A DNA stretch of 64,000 nt from Anas platyrhynchos (taxonomy: Eukaryota > Chordata > Aves > Anseriformes > Anatidae), in NCBI RefSeq assembly GCF_047663525.1, contig NC_092602.1, positions 1,061,501-1,125,500 of the forward strand, read 5' to 3'. The notes below the pieces were generated by a model. The model had not been told where the DNA came from and did no database searches. It saw only the letters and a program-made list of their open reading frames with translations. Below, one piece after another: positions 36,193-49,400 of the stretch (its first letter is position 1; each line of letters starts with the position of its first letter). The position numbers and the translations under genes were made by a program.

Positions 36193-37486
36193 TCACTCTT
36201 TTCCGAGGTACTTCCTCATGATGCTGCTCACGTCATCCTCCTTCCCTTCTGCCTCTGCTCGGAGGTTCTCCACGTTGCTTTCGGTGGTGCCTTTGCCGCT
36301 GCAGCCCTCCCCATCCAGCCTCCACGGCCGGCGCTTGATGCTGTCGGCGCTCCTGGAGGAGCGGACGGAGCCCGAGGAGGAGTCGGAGTCGGAGAGGGTG
36401 CCAGTGTCCCCCCCAGGGGCCAGGCCGGGCTGCACCGTGCTCCTGCTCCTGGAGGAGGCCGAGCCACCCGCGATGGCCTCGTCCTCGAAGCGGACGGTCA
36501 GGGGCCGGTGGCCGTCCCGTCTGTCCCTGCCGGGCTTGGCCAGGCTGCTCGTGGAGCGGGATTTCCGGATGGCCGGGAGGAATTCGTCCAGGTCAGGGCC
36601 AGTTCTCCTCTCGAAGCTGAGGGTGGGCATCTTCCAGCCACTGGGGTCGTCCCCCTGCCCCTCGCCCAGCCCGGGGCTGGACCGTGCGCTCCGACAGCTC
36701 AGGGAGGCCCAGCCCGATGCCTCCCCTCCTTCCTCCGCTGATGGCTCCAGGCAGCTCCTCCACGGCCTCGTCCGGGGCACCCCGAGTGGCTCCATCCCTG
36801 CGGCTGCCGAGCTGAGGCCACGGCCGGAGCTGCCCAGGGAGAGCAGAAGGGAATCACAGGAGCCGAATTTGGAGGCTCTTCTCAGCACCGGGGAGCGTGC
36901 CGGCTCCCCCATCTCTGCCGGCTCCCAGGCCATGCTCCGCAGGCTGCTGGAGCGCAGGAGGCTGCTGCCGGCTCCGCCGCTTGCCCCGGGCTGATCCGTG
37001 CTCAAGTCCCCCGGGGTCTCGGCCACCTCTGGGTGCACCCGGCAGCGCCGCAGGGCAGCGGCACCGGTGGTGCGGTAGATGGGGAGGGCAGGGGTGTCCT
37101 CCAGCTGCAGCGGGCCCTGCCCCCTCTCTGCTCCCCTTCTCCTGCGCAGCTCCCCCACGTAGTCAGAGAGCGCGGCCGAGGCGCTGGGCAGCGGGGAGCA
37201 CGCACCCCTCAGCACCGGAGGAGATGCTGGGCTGGGGGTCCTCCCCTCCAGGGCGGGCGAGAGCCCCCGCCGCGGCACCAGGGGGGACCTCGCTCCTGCT
37301 TTATCCCCTGGCTGCTTTGGGCCTGCCAGATCCTCTTCATTTGCGGGAGGCTTTCCGTATTCCCGTCTTCTAGCACCGAGCAAAGGACTCGCAGCCGTCC
37401 CCAGGTCCCCAGCATCAACAGACCTCGTGGTGCTCAGCGAAGAGCCCGGCCGGGTGGGTGCTGGCTCTGCCGTGTCTCTGCTCCCC
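36193..37486 (-). CDS. MYO18B: MYO18B terminal coding exon, Ser/Pro/Arg-rich C-terminal extension
   Basis: The exon begins after a TGTCGTTTAG acceptor at 37487-37488, completes Arg608 and reads 430 more codons to TGA at 36195-36193. The sequence is low in hydrophobics and predicted disordered by composition. Notable points: LSDYVGELRRRR (from residue 714), a basophilic kinase motif LRRAS (Ser 813), and a less degenerate block from MPTLSFERR (894) through LDEFLPAIRKSRSTSS (917-932) and HRPLTVRFEDE (934-944). A basic SADSIKRRPWR (987-997) and the final SSIMRKYLGKE follow. MYO18B is known to carry a long C-terminal extension that MYO18A lacks, which supports the paralog call. The reading frame is open for about 1.3 kb in very GC-rich DNA. 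Confidence 0.87.
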
Positions 37487-40400
37487 CTAAACGACAGAGA
37501 GCCACGTGAGTTTAAGCAGCGTGGTTTCCACTAAGCATAATGTCATTCAGCAAGGCCATGCGTGAGCGGCAAAAAGCTGACATTTGCACGGTAATCTCCA
37601 AATAAACTCTCATTGCAGCATCGAGAAGTTCAGCAGTGACCGAAGATTTTATCTTAAATAACTCTGAGCAAACCAAAGCAGCTGACTCCATGGCACAAAG
37701 TGTACGGCATCACCAACCTCAGCTCTGCCAAAGCAACAAACACCTCCAAAAATCCTTCCTTCCTGTCAGCTTATAGCAAAATAGAGGACTTCTTTTGTTT
37801 CTGCCCAAACCAAAGATTATTCTCAAATTCACAGAGCAGCCTGAATACCTCTTAATATTACCGTAGGTCATGTTGCACCAGTGCTCCTCGGGGAAGGAAA
37901 AACCACCAGGAACTGCAGGAGCAGAACCAACGCCCAGCCCCAGGCAGAGCACAAGCCGAGGGACGAGCTCCTTCCACGTGGGGATGGAGCAGGATTTGCT
38001 TTGCAAAGAGGGGCTCTGAGCATGAGCTGGGCAGGGGCTGGCAGAGCAGCCCGGCAGCTCTCCACCCAGCAGCACAGATTTCCTCTCCAAGCAAATGCAG
38101 TTTGGGGGAAAATCTGCTCTTTGAAGAGCAGCTGTCAGCAGTGAGCCTGATGGTGCGGGGCTGGAAGCTCACCCTGCAAGCAGTGGCACTGCGAATGGCA
38201 GGAACCGCGGGGGTGCTGTGCGCTCAGCGGTGAGGAGCTGCTCTGCCCGCTCTGCCCCTGAAACACAGCCCTCACCCCGGCGGGCCCACGGGGTTGTAAG
38301 CAGGAGCGTGGTGCTACACTGGGGATGGCATCGGCACGGCACATATGGCTCCGGCAGCCTGCACTGAGCGCAGACGTCGAGCAGCAGAAAGGGCAACACC
38401 ACCGCCCACCGCCACCACCTCATGACACGGCACGTCCCCGGGGAACGTCCCCACAGGCACCACGGATGCTGAATTCCTTCTCCAGGAGACAGATCTTGGT
38501 GCCTGCAGGCTGTGAAAGGGCTGTTCTGCTCCAAGCCCATCCCTGTCCTTGCAGACCTGATGCTCAGAGGTGGGGAGGGGGCTTCACTCACTGTCTTGGT
38601 GTCACCAGTGACACCGAGCCCCGGCTGTGACACTTTGCGCGCTCACCCCATCACCTACGTTGGCGTGAAGGGCTGAAGAAATGGATTTCCTGCCTGTGCC
38701 ACTGCAGGGAAAGGCAAAGGGCTGCTTTGCCAGGGCACGTCTGAAATAAAGCCGACGCTCTGCAGCGCTGCGCAGTGTGTAATTTTAGCTCAATGATAGC
38801 CAGTTACTATCTATAGGCTGCTCGCTCTCAGCCGCGTGCCGGTGAGACGGGGAGCGCGGGCGCCCACCAGCACCGCAGGTTGGCAGGGGCTGAGCCCGCT
38901 GCTGGGAGCCCCTCGGCACCGCCTGGCTCTCACTCAGCCAGAAAGCACCCGGGGGGACCAGGACCTGGAAAGGCTTCCTGGGTCCAAGTGTGTCTGGCAC
39001 CAAAAAGGAGAGAAAAAGAGAGGGAAGCATGGGGTGAAGCAGCAGAACCTAAATGCAAACAGCTCTCCGGGAGGTGAGCAGGCTGCGATGTGCAGGATGT
39101 GTCAGGTTTTCCATCAGCAGGAGGAAAGCATCCTGCCCAGGGAAAGGCTCGCGTCGCCATGGGAACGGGGTGAGAGTGGATAATCCCAGCGACAACACGG
39201 GACAAGCTCAGCTCGGGCTCTGCTGACCCGTGAAATCATTTACACGCCGAGACAAACTCCGTGGCGGCCAAGGGGAAGGGACTGCAGCCGCCGGAGGGGA
39301 ACGGAGCTGCTGCAGGTCCCCTCGGTCCCCGGCGCCTGCTGGGCTGCATGCCCACAGCTCTCCAGCGGCCCCACACTGCTCGGGTATCCCACCTGGAGAG
39401 AATTAAGCACAGGGCTCATCTCCTGCAAGGAATGCAGCAGCCTCCAGGGCTCACCGCGCTGCTGTGCCCAGTGCCACTGAAGTGTCCAGCTGAGTAATGG
39501 CTGGAGACGTTTTGGTAACGCTGGTTTTTAGCATCCTAAATCGCATCCCACCTAAATAACGGGTGTAAACCTTCCGAGAGAATATGGAAGTTGCTCCAGT
39601 CATTCCCCGTGTTTGCAAACAGTGCTGCATGGCCGGCTTTCATAAATTAAACAGTCAGCTTCGATACCTTCCTTTGTTTTTTTAAGACCGAGATAAAAGT
39701 GAAGTGAGGAGGGAAGGAGCACTAATGGACTGTGAACACCGCCAGCTCGCACTCGGCAATTTACTGTCCTGCTCAGCGTGACGGGCAGTTCCTCGTTTTA
39801 CGGAGATCTTTGGAGCCTGCAGTGGAGCAAAGGCAGCGAGCAGGAGCCCTGCGCCCAGCCCCAGCACCGGGCCAGGTCCCGGCACAAGGGGCCGCATCCA
39901 CCCCGTGCTCAGACCCCTGCCCCCAGCAGAAGGGCTGAAGCTGAAGACCCCCCCCAGGCAGTGAAGCACCGTGCGAGGGGAAGCGCCGCAGGATTTCTCA
40001 GCTTTTGGCACTTTTCCTCTTTCTTTCCAGCACCCACAACACTCGAGTCCTTCCAGCAGAAGCTGTTAACGCTTCCCTCACAGGAAGCAGCGCTGCCAAA
40101 ACCGGGGGGGTGCCACCAAAAAGTCCATCCTGGAGACCAGAATATCACGTTATTCTTCTCTCCAGGAGAACGTGGATGAGGCAGGGGGGCTGGGGGGCTG
40201 TTTTGCAGGGGCTGCCCGGCTTTGTGCCCACTGGAGACCCCCAAGCCCTGGGCACCCCCCCCTCAGTGCTTTGTCCCCAGGCTCCTGCCCTCAGCGTCCT
40301 GCTGCAGCCTCCACTGCTGCGTGCCCTGGGGCCTCAGGGGCACGGAAATTACACCTCATTTTCTGTTAATTACCTTCTGCAAAATGAGGGGCACAAATGC

Positions 40401-43400
40401 AAGCCAGCCCCTTCCTGCAACAGCTCCCCTCCAGCCACGCATCCCGAACCAGGGGCTGATGTGCAACCAACGGCTCCTAGGGCTCAGGACAGCATCCCTG
40501 CATCCCCGGCCTTTGCTGCCTCACGTGGTGCTCCCCAACCCTTTTGGGGTGGTGGGGGATGCTGTGGGAGGTGGGATGGGCGGGCGTGCTGCAAAGCAAA
40601 CCCCGCTCGTCGCCCCGCTGCCGGGAAGGCGGCTTTCCTAAGGCTCAGGGCCCAATGCAGAGCTCTGAAGGCATCTGCGAGCCAAAAGGAACTCTGTAAT
40701 ATGCCATTCACACCAAAGCAAATGACATACAACAATAATTAGTGAAGATTACACAGCAATTAACATGATTACAATTATGGTAGTTGAAATAATTTATACA
40801 ATAAAATCCGCACATGCACTGCAACACATGACCAGGGATAAAAGTGGAGCTCGGATGCTTTTCCTGGGAGCTCATAAATAAAGCCAAGACAACTCCATTT
40901 CAGGGAGAGAGAAGAAATTGGCCTAATTTCTGACAGAAGAGGATTTTCTCATCGCGCCGTCATCTACAGAACAGCTCCCAGTTCTAATATAACCATTTGC
41001 TTTGACGCCGTACCGCTTCCAGACAAGCGTGGCACATCCCAGCAGCCGGGTACCTGGGGTCCAGGTTTCGGGGATGAGGACAGAAGGGGAAATGCCTGGA
41101 GCCCGCCAGCAGAGCTGCCACCTCTCCCCAGGCCATATCAGCCCCACAGAGCCTGGGCAGCCCCACGGGGATAGCAGCAGCACCAGGGCACGCCGGGGCT
41201 GTGGGTGCTGTGGGGTGCGAGCACCTTTAGGGTCCTCCAGCTCCCCTGCCTGCACCTGGGGTCCGGCTGCCACGACCTGCCTGGCGAGAGGCAGGATTAA
41301 TGTATTAAGTTCTGGGTTTGCTTCCTAATAAAAAACGGAAGGTTTCTCCGTCTCTGCTGTGTGTCATATTTATTGAGGCTTAGCTCTGCTGTCCAACATT
41401 TTGTACAAGCATTTAAATAGCAGAGAATTAAAGAAAACGTTAATCAAATCTCTCGTTTCTGTGCACGACGCTGACGATAATAGCCTTATATTCTTTCCTC
41501 TGGCTTTTGACAGCTGTTTGTTCAGGAAATATCCCATATGTACTACAGAGAAGCAAGTGCTAGGCAGATTCATTTTTCATTACTGGGTGCTTGTGTAAGA
41601 CAAAGGAATCTTAATAAGGAAGAGCTCGTTTCGCTGATCTCGTTTTTATTACCTACCGGTCTCATCTTCTGTTTGTTTGCATTTCATACAGCCTCCTCTC
41701 TAATGTTTCCATCTTAGATTAGCGAAGCCAAACACAGCTCCCACACTGGGATTTGCAATTTGCCTTCTCACTAACCCCAGGACAGAGCCAGATTGTCACA
41801 TTATTTCCAGGTCTAGGTACAAATTTCCTTTCTCAATGGCCGTGGTCGGCCCAGCAAGTTATTTTTATTAATCCCCAAGCCTACAAACCTGCCCTTTCAT
41901 TATAAATCCAGCGCACTTTAGCTCAGAGACATGATACAAGCCCTAACTCCTGACTCACTGCCACGCACTTACAAGCACGGTTGGGTCACTCGGACCAGCA
42001 GACCCCAAAAGGTGCTGGGGGACGGGGAGGAACCGCTGCTGGGGGGTGCTGGGGAGCTCCCAGTCACCTCGTGCCCTGCTCCCAGCCCTGCTCCAAGCCC
42101 TGCCTTCTCCCAGCACTGGGCAGGCTGCTCCAGCCTATGCAAGGTATCTGCTGCCAGGGGACTTGCTCTTCAGAAAATTAATTCTGGCAATAGTTAGCTA
42201 TTTTACTGTACAAAGCCACGGCACGCAGCGAGGACAGACCTTTCCGGAATGAGAGCAGGGAGATTAATGCTAATGTCTGCAACGAGCGGCAGCCGGAGAG
42301 CTGCATCTGCATGGACTTCCTACCCGTAAAGCACACACTGACAGGGACCAGGTGGGCACCAGGAGGACACCAAGAGCCCTGGCAGTGGCTCCTGCCCAGC
42401 CCCTGCCACCACGCGTCCCTGCCGTGGCACAGCACGGAGCTGAGCCCCAGTGGTTTGGCCACGCGAGTGCTCGGCCACTCTGCAGCTTGCTCAGAGCCCG
42501 GCAGCATCGCCACCAAAAATTAACATATTTCATATTAAAACTGTGTAAATGCAGACTGCTTCCTCGGTAGCGAAAAGTGAGCATATGGCGTACAAATCCT
42601 CAAATAGGCTGCATCGCCTCTTTAAATTATCTCTAGAGAATACATCAAGGGATATTTTACTGCTTGAAGCATGTTTTTGATGTAGTGGCTTTCATCTGGC
42701 GTTTCCCTGATCCTGGCGTGGCAGCGACTACCTTCCTTGATTTGATGCTGCGACCTCGAGCCCCGCGGTTCCCCCGCTCCCTCCTGCCCACCGCCGTGCT
42801 CCTCGCTGCGCCGCAGGACCTGCTGCACCAAACCGGGTTTGTTCCCCTCCCTTCTCCCTCCTCAGCCCCATACCCGCTGCACCAGGACACCCACAGAAGG
42901 GGGAACCCACGGCAGGGTCCGTGTGCTGCCCGGCAGTGCCTCTGCCATCTCACAGCAGCCACCCATGCTGCTCTCAGCCCTTGGGGCTCCTTCGCTGCCC
43001 CCCAAGCACCTTCACAATACACAAACTTGAAAAATGATTGCAAATGTTGGTCATGGCGCCTTGCAAGCCCTAAGCCACCCAAAGCCTTTTTTCAGCTGGA
43101 GTGGCCCAACCGCAGGCTGTGTGCCATGGCAGATATTTTCCTCGCAGAGCAAGTATTAAAGAACTAATAACATAAGGCTCTTGCTAAACTGTTTGGGCTG
43201 ATCCACCAGCAGTGTTTGCAAATTGATTTTTTCCCCCTTAATATCCTTAAAGATATCTTAGCTGGAAGGGAAAATTACGGTGAAATCAACAGATGCCACC
43301 AGATGTGTGTGACCGTGAGGTTTACGGGGAGAGAAGATCAGCGCCAGCAGCCCTGGGGCCAGGCTGTGCTCTGCGTGGGGACGGAGCCACAGGGGACACT

Positions 43401-46400
43401 GGTGTCACCAAGGGACCAGCCCTGGGGCTCCAACACCCAGCCCTGCTCCCTGGGCCACCTCCAGCAGGGCTCTGCTGGCTGCACACCCCAGGCTCCGTGC
43501 CCATGCGCATGGCTCTGCAGGATGCTGCCCACCCCAAAACCCACCCTAGAGCTGCACCAGCCCAGCGAGCACCCAGAGCCCGCACCTCACCGCAGGGTGC
43601 TGGCTTCTCCTCCCCTCCCCACATTGCAATCCACTGGAGCTGACACCCAGAGCCAGTGGTTTCCCCAGAGGAGAGCTGTGTGGGGCTCCCCCCAGGCTGC
43701 TGCTGCCCGCCGTGCCCACGGCAGCCCCTTACCTCGGGCCCTGGGTGCTGCGGCTCCCGATGGACTGCGCCGAGAGGCTCCCGGCCATGCTGGCACCCGT
43801 CGGGGACGACCAGCCCGCAGACGAGCCCAGCCAGGAGCGGATGCTTTCTGCAGGCTCCAAGCTCAGAACGGAGCCGACACTGGAGCAGGCATCCCTGCGG
43901 GGAGAGGAGAGAGGACAGGAGAGCCTTTGTTAGTGCCGGGAGGGGGCTGGGGGTCCCTGACCCCAACTGATCCCTGACTGCTCCAGCTGGGGGCTGGATG
44001 GAGCCCTTTGGGGTCTCTGTTTCCCTCCCAGGCTGCAGAGCAGCCCAACGTGCCCCACTGCAGCCCAGCAGGCACAAGCAGAGTGCCCAGGGAGAGCGCA
44101 ACCGTCAGGGGCACACGGGGCACATGGAGCTGGCACAGAAGCCAGTCCGTCCACATGGGGTGGGAGCATGGAGCACATGGTGGCACATGGTGGCACACAC
44201 ACAGCCATCACCGACAGCCCTGTGTGGGCACCACGCCTGTGGCCAGCAGCTCCGAGGGCTCACTCACGTCTCCCTCCTGGAGCACAGCGTGTCCCGCGCC
44301 GTCTGCACGCTGCAAGCAAAGGGCAGTAGGGTCAGGCACAGACCAAAACCTTTCCAGAGGAACCACGTCAGAGCTTGGTGCCAACGTGGGGGAGCAGGGC
44401 TGTGCGGAGCAGCAGGATCACCAAGCCACCCCCCAGGCAGGGGACAAACTTGGTGACAAGGGGACAATGTCGCCGGCCTCGAGCTGGTGACATTGCAGAG
44501 ACCCTGCCCCCAGGGCTCGTGGCTGCAGGACGTGCCATCAGGCATCGTGTGTGCTGCTGAAGGGTGAAGCAGAACCCATCGCTTTTCCCAAATGCAGCAG
44601 CTGAGGATGTCCCTGCCGGGAAGCGCTTCTCACCTCTGCAATGTGTCAATTGTATTGGAAATCTTTTTTTTTTTTTTTTTTTTTTTTATGAAGGAGTGAA
44701 TTTCTGAGCTCATGGTTTCTCGCTCACCCTTCCCTGGTTTAATCACTGCATAAAGAAAAATCTCTTCTCACAGCATGATGACAAGCACATCCCTGCCATT
44801 TTTTAAAAGTGTATTTATCTACTTTGTCTCCATTTATCAGGATGCCCCTTTAGCAGTGTAGCAGAGGGGAAAATTGGAGGGCTGTGGACACAACAGCTGA
44901 AAAATTCAATAGAATACTTTTCCCATTTTTTCCTAGTAAATTCTTCCACCTAATGTGCCCAGCTGCATTGATTCCTCCAGGCCCCCCAGCTTCTGTGGCT
45001 GAACAAAGCCAGGTTTTCTGATCGATAAATGCAGCAACAGAGCACCTGCTGCATGGACACCGCAGCCTGGGGACACCCACGGGCCCTGCTGAGCCCAGGA
45101 AGGGGAAGGCACAAACCAGGGGTGGTTTCTGCACTGCAGGAAGGGGCAGCGGGCACCTCTGTGCCTCCCTGGCACGCCAGCCCTGCAGGGAACAGGGGGC
45201 TGCTCTGTGATCTGGGCCTTCTCCATCCTTTCTGCTTCTCTTAAGCTGGGCCACACGAGATGATTTCAAGGGTGACACTTTTTCATGTGACCCTTTATCA
45301 GTGCGAAGTGACTTGTTCATAAACACGCTCTTAAGCCAAAACGCTGCCTCTCCTGCAGGGGTGCAGTCCTGCTGTGCCCTCCCCAGCGCCAGCACCCCGC
45401 CTGACCCCGCAGCCTCACCTCTCGGCGTCGCTCTCGTCGCTGGCGCGCAGCTCCTCCAGGGCCAGCTGCAGGTCGGCGATGCGCCGGATGGCGGTGCCCA
45501 GGTCTGCCTGCAGCCCCTGCCGTGCCGCCGCCACCTCGGCCAGCTGCTGCTCCTGCGGGACCGCACGGGGTCAGTGCCAGCCCCGACCCTACACCCACCA
45601 CCAGACCCCTCCGTTGTGTTGCCGTGGTGTGCCAAGCCTCCAGCGCGCCCGTGCCATCTTGCACATGGGGATGGGTGAGCAAAGCTGAAGGGACACCCCC
45701 AAGGGACACCCCCACCACATCACTGACCCTCACCCCCACAAGAGAAGGCTAAAGATGATGAGCAAACACTAACGAGCTTGGGGCAGAACGTAAGGAGTGC
45801 CCAACAGTTGTTGTGCAGAAAGCTGTGGTTATGTCCACACGGGGGGCCCTTGGTTTTAGATGCGTATCACCCCAAATCCAAATGTAAGCCAAATATCTCA
45901 AATGGCCAAAGGCGATATCAAAAGGTAACACCTCCCCCTGCGCGGAACATCCCAAAGGGCTGGGACTGGGAGCACCGGGCTCTGGGGACAGCTCGGGGGC
46001 ACAGACCATGGGGGCACAGACTGCAGGAGGCTCCTGGGGCACCCCCTGCCCACACACACCATGCACCTGCTTAGAAACAAAGCCCTTTCCAGAAACGCTG
46101 CTGGTTTATAAGAAAGACAGGAGCTTCATTTATAATTCACACTGCAGGAGGAGAAGCAGGGAAGCAGCACCGCAGGCCGGCAGCGCCCGCAGCCTCGTGG
46201 CGCACCAGGGATGCCCAACCCGGTGCTCGCCGCTGAGCCTGCGGGGGCCGAGCTCCCCCCTTGGATCTGACTGCCAGGCTTTGCCGAGCGCAGCCACGAG
46301 GAAGTCTCGGTGCCGTTTTCTAAAACCATCACACGGCAGAGAGAAAAAGAGAGCGAGCGCAAGCTGCAAATTCAACTTGATTGAAGCTGCCAGCTGTAAA

Positions 46401-49400
46401 ATTGCCATCTCGGTGGTGACAAGGTGAGAGATGATTTGCAGCGCAGGCTGCGACAGGCCACGGTGCAGGAGCCAGCAGACTGTCAGAGTAAATAATGGAA
46501 GCCCCGGTATCACCGTGCGCCCAGGCCCGAGGGGAAGAGCACTGCAGTTCATAAAAACATGCAAAGAAGGATCCCAGTTATGGTCGCGCAGCATCACAGT
46601 TGCTTCTGGAAAGGCACCAACATTGGGAAAAACCTGAAGGCTGCCAAGAAGCTTTCTGAAATTCGGTGCTTCCAAGCCGTGCACTTCCCTCCCCACTCAT
46701 ACAGTGCAGGGGTGTGGAAGGCTGGGCTCAGCCGCGGGAGCTGCTCCGAGGCAGCGGGGTTGGTCCTGCCCAGCAGGGACACCGCCGTGCCGGGGGCTCG
46801 GGAGGGGGCACACAGGGGAGAGGCTGGCCCCTGAGCAGAGCCAGCCCCACACAGAGCAAAACCCAAATTTTGGCTGGCGACGTGCCTGTGTTCAGCTATT
46901 TGCAACCGCAAGAGCCGGCAGTAAAACAACTGCTGGATAAAAAGCCCAAGTCTTCAGACACGCTGATAAGAGCCTCTATTGAACTAATTCCTCAGCTCCA
47001 CGATACGGCTCCAATTAAACACAGTTCACTGCCTGCATTTAATTCCTCTCTCCCATTCTGCTGCTGTTAACCTGAGGCTGCCTGGCGCGGAGGCAGCCCT
47101 GCACACGCCGTGCCCCCAGCCCCGCTCCTCGGCTGCTGAGGGGCAAAACCCCACAGCCCTGCGGCTCCTGCCCAGTGTGAACATAGGGCTGAGAATTCCT
47201 GCTCCTAAACCAGAGCAGGCAGGGCTCGAGCACAGTGGTGTTGCTAAAACAGACTCCTTGCAGCACCATCACCACCACCATCACCGTGGGTACAGGGGCT
47301 GAGCACACACAAAGGGAAGCACCGTTCACAGTCAGGGAATAATTTGGGACTGCTCCACACGTGTTTGCTGCTGAGGGACTTGTAGGGGTCTGTGCACATG
47401 GATCTGCAGCGAGACTGCGTGGGGAGGAGAAACCACTGCATCTCCGTGCCCTGCCTTTCTGCAGGACTTCGCGAGAAGATGCTGGGGCTGGCAGGAGCCC
47501 ACCGAGGGGATGAGGCAGCGTGGGGGGGCTGTGACCCCAGGACCACGTCCGCAGCTGCCAGCACCCGCTGGGTGTCCAGCCCCGTGGCACCCACTGCTCA
47601 CTGGCGCTCACCCCTATCCACTGTAACATGCTGTCAGCTGCAGAAAAAGGGCCTTTTAACCCTTTTTTCTTAAAATCAAGCACAAAGTAGCTGTACCCTA
47701 TGATTGTCTCAAGGAAGGGAATAATTACTTCAATATAATTACATTTAAAATGCAAAAAATTATCTTCATTATACAAACCAAGAATAAACGCCCCAGCGTC
47801 AGGCCGCAGTTATCCCAGCCAGCTATTAGACACCTCTGCCATGTGTTGTTTCAATCTAAATGGAAATTCAGGAGGCATTGCACTTTTCATACAGCGACTG
47901 GCCTGAACGCTAACGTTCAGGAAGAGCCTCTGAGCGCCGCTGCCTTTTTGTCTCCTCTCAGCAGAAAAAGGAAAAGAAAGAAAAAAAAAAAAAGGGGGGG
48001 GAACACATTTACTGAGAAAATCCCAGCCTGCTCGCCAGCCTCTGACAAAGCCCTGGCACTGCCCAGGAGAGAAAGCGCAGGGAAACCGAGCGAAAGCTGC
48101 GGGGAGACCTGGGGAGATGAAAGGCAGCGTGTGGCTGATCCTGCCGGTGTTCATCGCTCACGGCCCGTTATCCCAGCGCCCTGCTGCTGGTGGATGTGGA
48201 TCCTGGACAGGAGCAGTGCTGAGGAACACGAATGGGGCTGGGAGAGGAAGGGGAGAGGAAGGGGAGCCACGGGGAGGGGCTGCACCTGGCCAGGCTGAAG
48301 GCTGGAGCAGCCCCCTGCTGCTGCCCGGCTGGGGAGTAAGGCGGTGATTTCCTGATTCTATGAGATTTGGGACCTGTTGGATTTTTTCCCTGACTCTTTA
48401 TGAGATTTGGTCCCTATCGACTCTCCGGCAGCCACAGGGACCTAACCCTCTGACCCTCCTCACACCCCAGGCTTTGCTCTCATTGCATCCCTGCAGAAGG
48501 CTTTCCCAAACCTCCTTTCTCAAGGATTTCTTTTCCGTCTAATTTTGTCTCAGAGGCATTTGAAGGTAAGTTCAGAAGCGATAAGCAGCAACAGCAGTGA
48601 AATATTGATGGGGCCGTGAGGGATGCCGAGCCAGGCAGCAGCGAGCAGCAGGCGCCGCGGCCCCGCCGCCTGTGTTTGTGTTTGCGGTTTGGCTGTCACA
48701 ACACAACCTCTGCGAGCTCCCACCCGCCCGAAGTGAAGTGTAATCTAATTAGCCCAATTTGGATGGCTGCTATCTGAATAACTTAGCGTACACCTGCAGC
48801 ATTCATCAGTCATTATTATTTTTAATTAAGCAATTAACTTGCAGCTTTTCGGAAAGTTTGATGCAACAAGATTTCCGCGGCTGCGGTCTCGAGCGGGACG
48901 GGGTGCGTCCTGCACCCAGCCACCAGCAGCACCTGGAAGTGCTGTGAGCAGCCAGGAGTGCTGATGATTTCCTGGACAATTTACTGCTTTAATGGCAAAA
49001 CAGAAATCACCCACCCGCTGCACGACACAGCTAATTAGCAGAGCTCTCGCTCCTCCGTCACCCAGCCTCACCTCCAGGGGCCGGCTCCCTTTGATTATCT
49101 TCTCGTTGCACTTAGCCAAAGTGATCAGCTCTTAAAGACAAGAGCAGCGCTGCGAGACCCCCGGTCTGGGGGCTGCTGGGGGCCCTGCTGGGAGCTCGGG
49201 GTTTGGCTGGGGCAGGCAGCGTTCTCGGCCGCTATCGCAAGCAGCTCCCATTTTCAGCTTCACTGGAAATGCCACAAACCAGCTAAAGGTTGCAAATAAA
49301 AAAATCATAAATATCAGGCTCTACTATGCTACACCACGCTGGACTGCGTGGTGATAGCAGGGCTGTGATTACAAAGGGCATCTCCCATCAAAGGGACCAT

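Noticed and set aside
35929..36741. 270-codon plus-strand open frame opposite the MYO18B terminal exon
   Set aside because: It is the antisense shadow of a GC-rich coding exon whose minus-strand frame joins upstream exons in phase.
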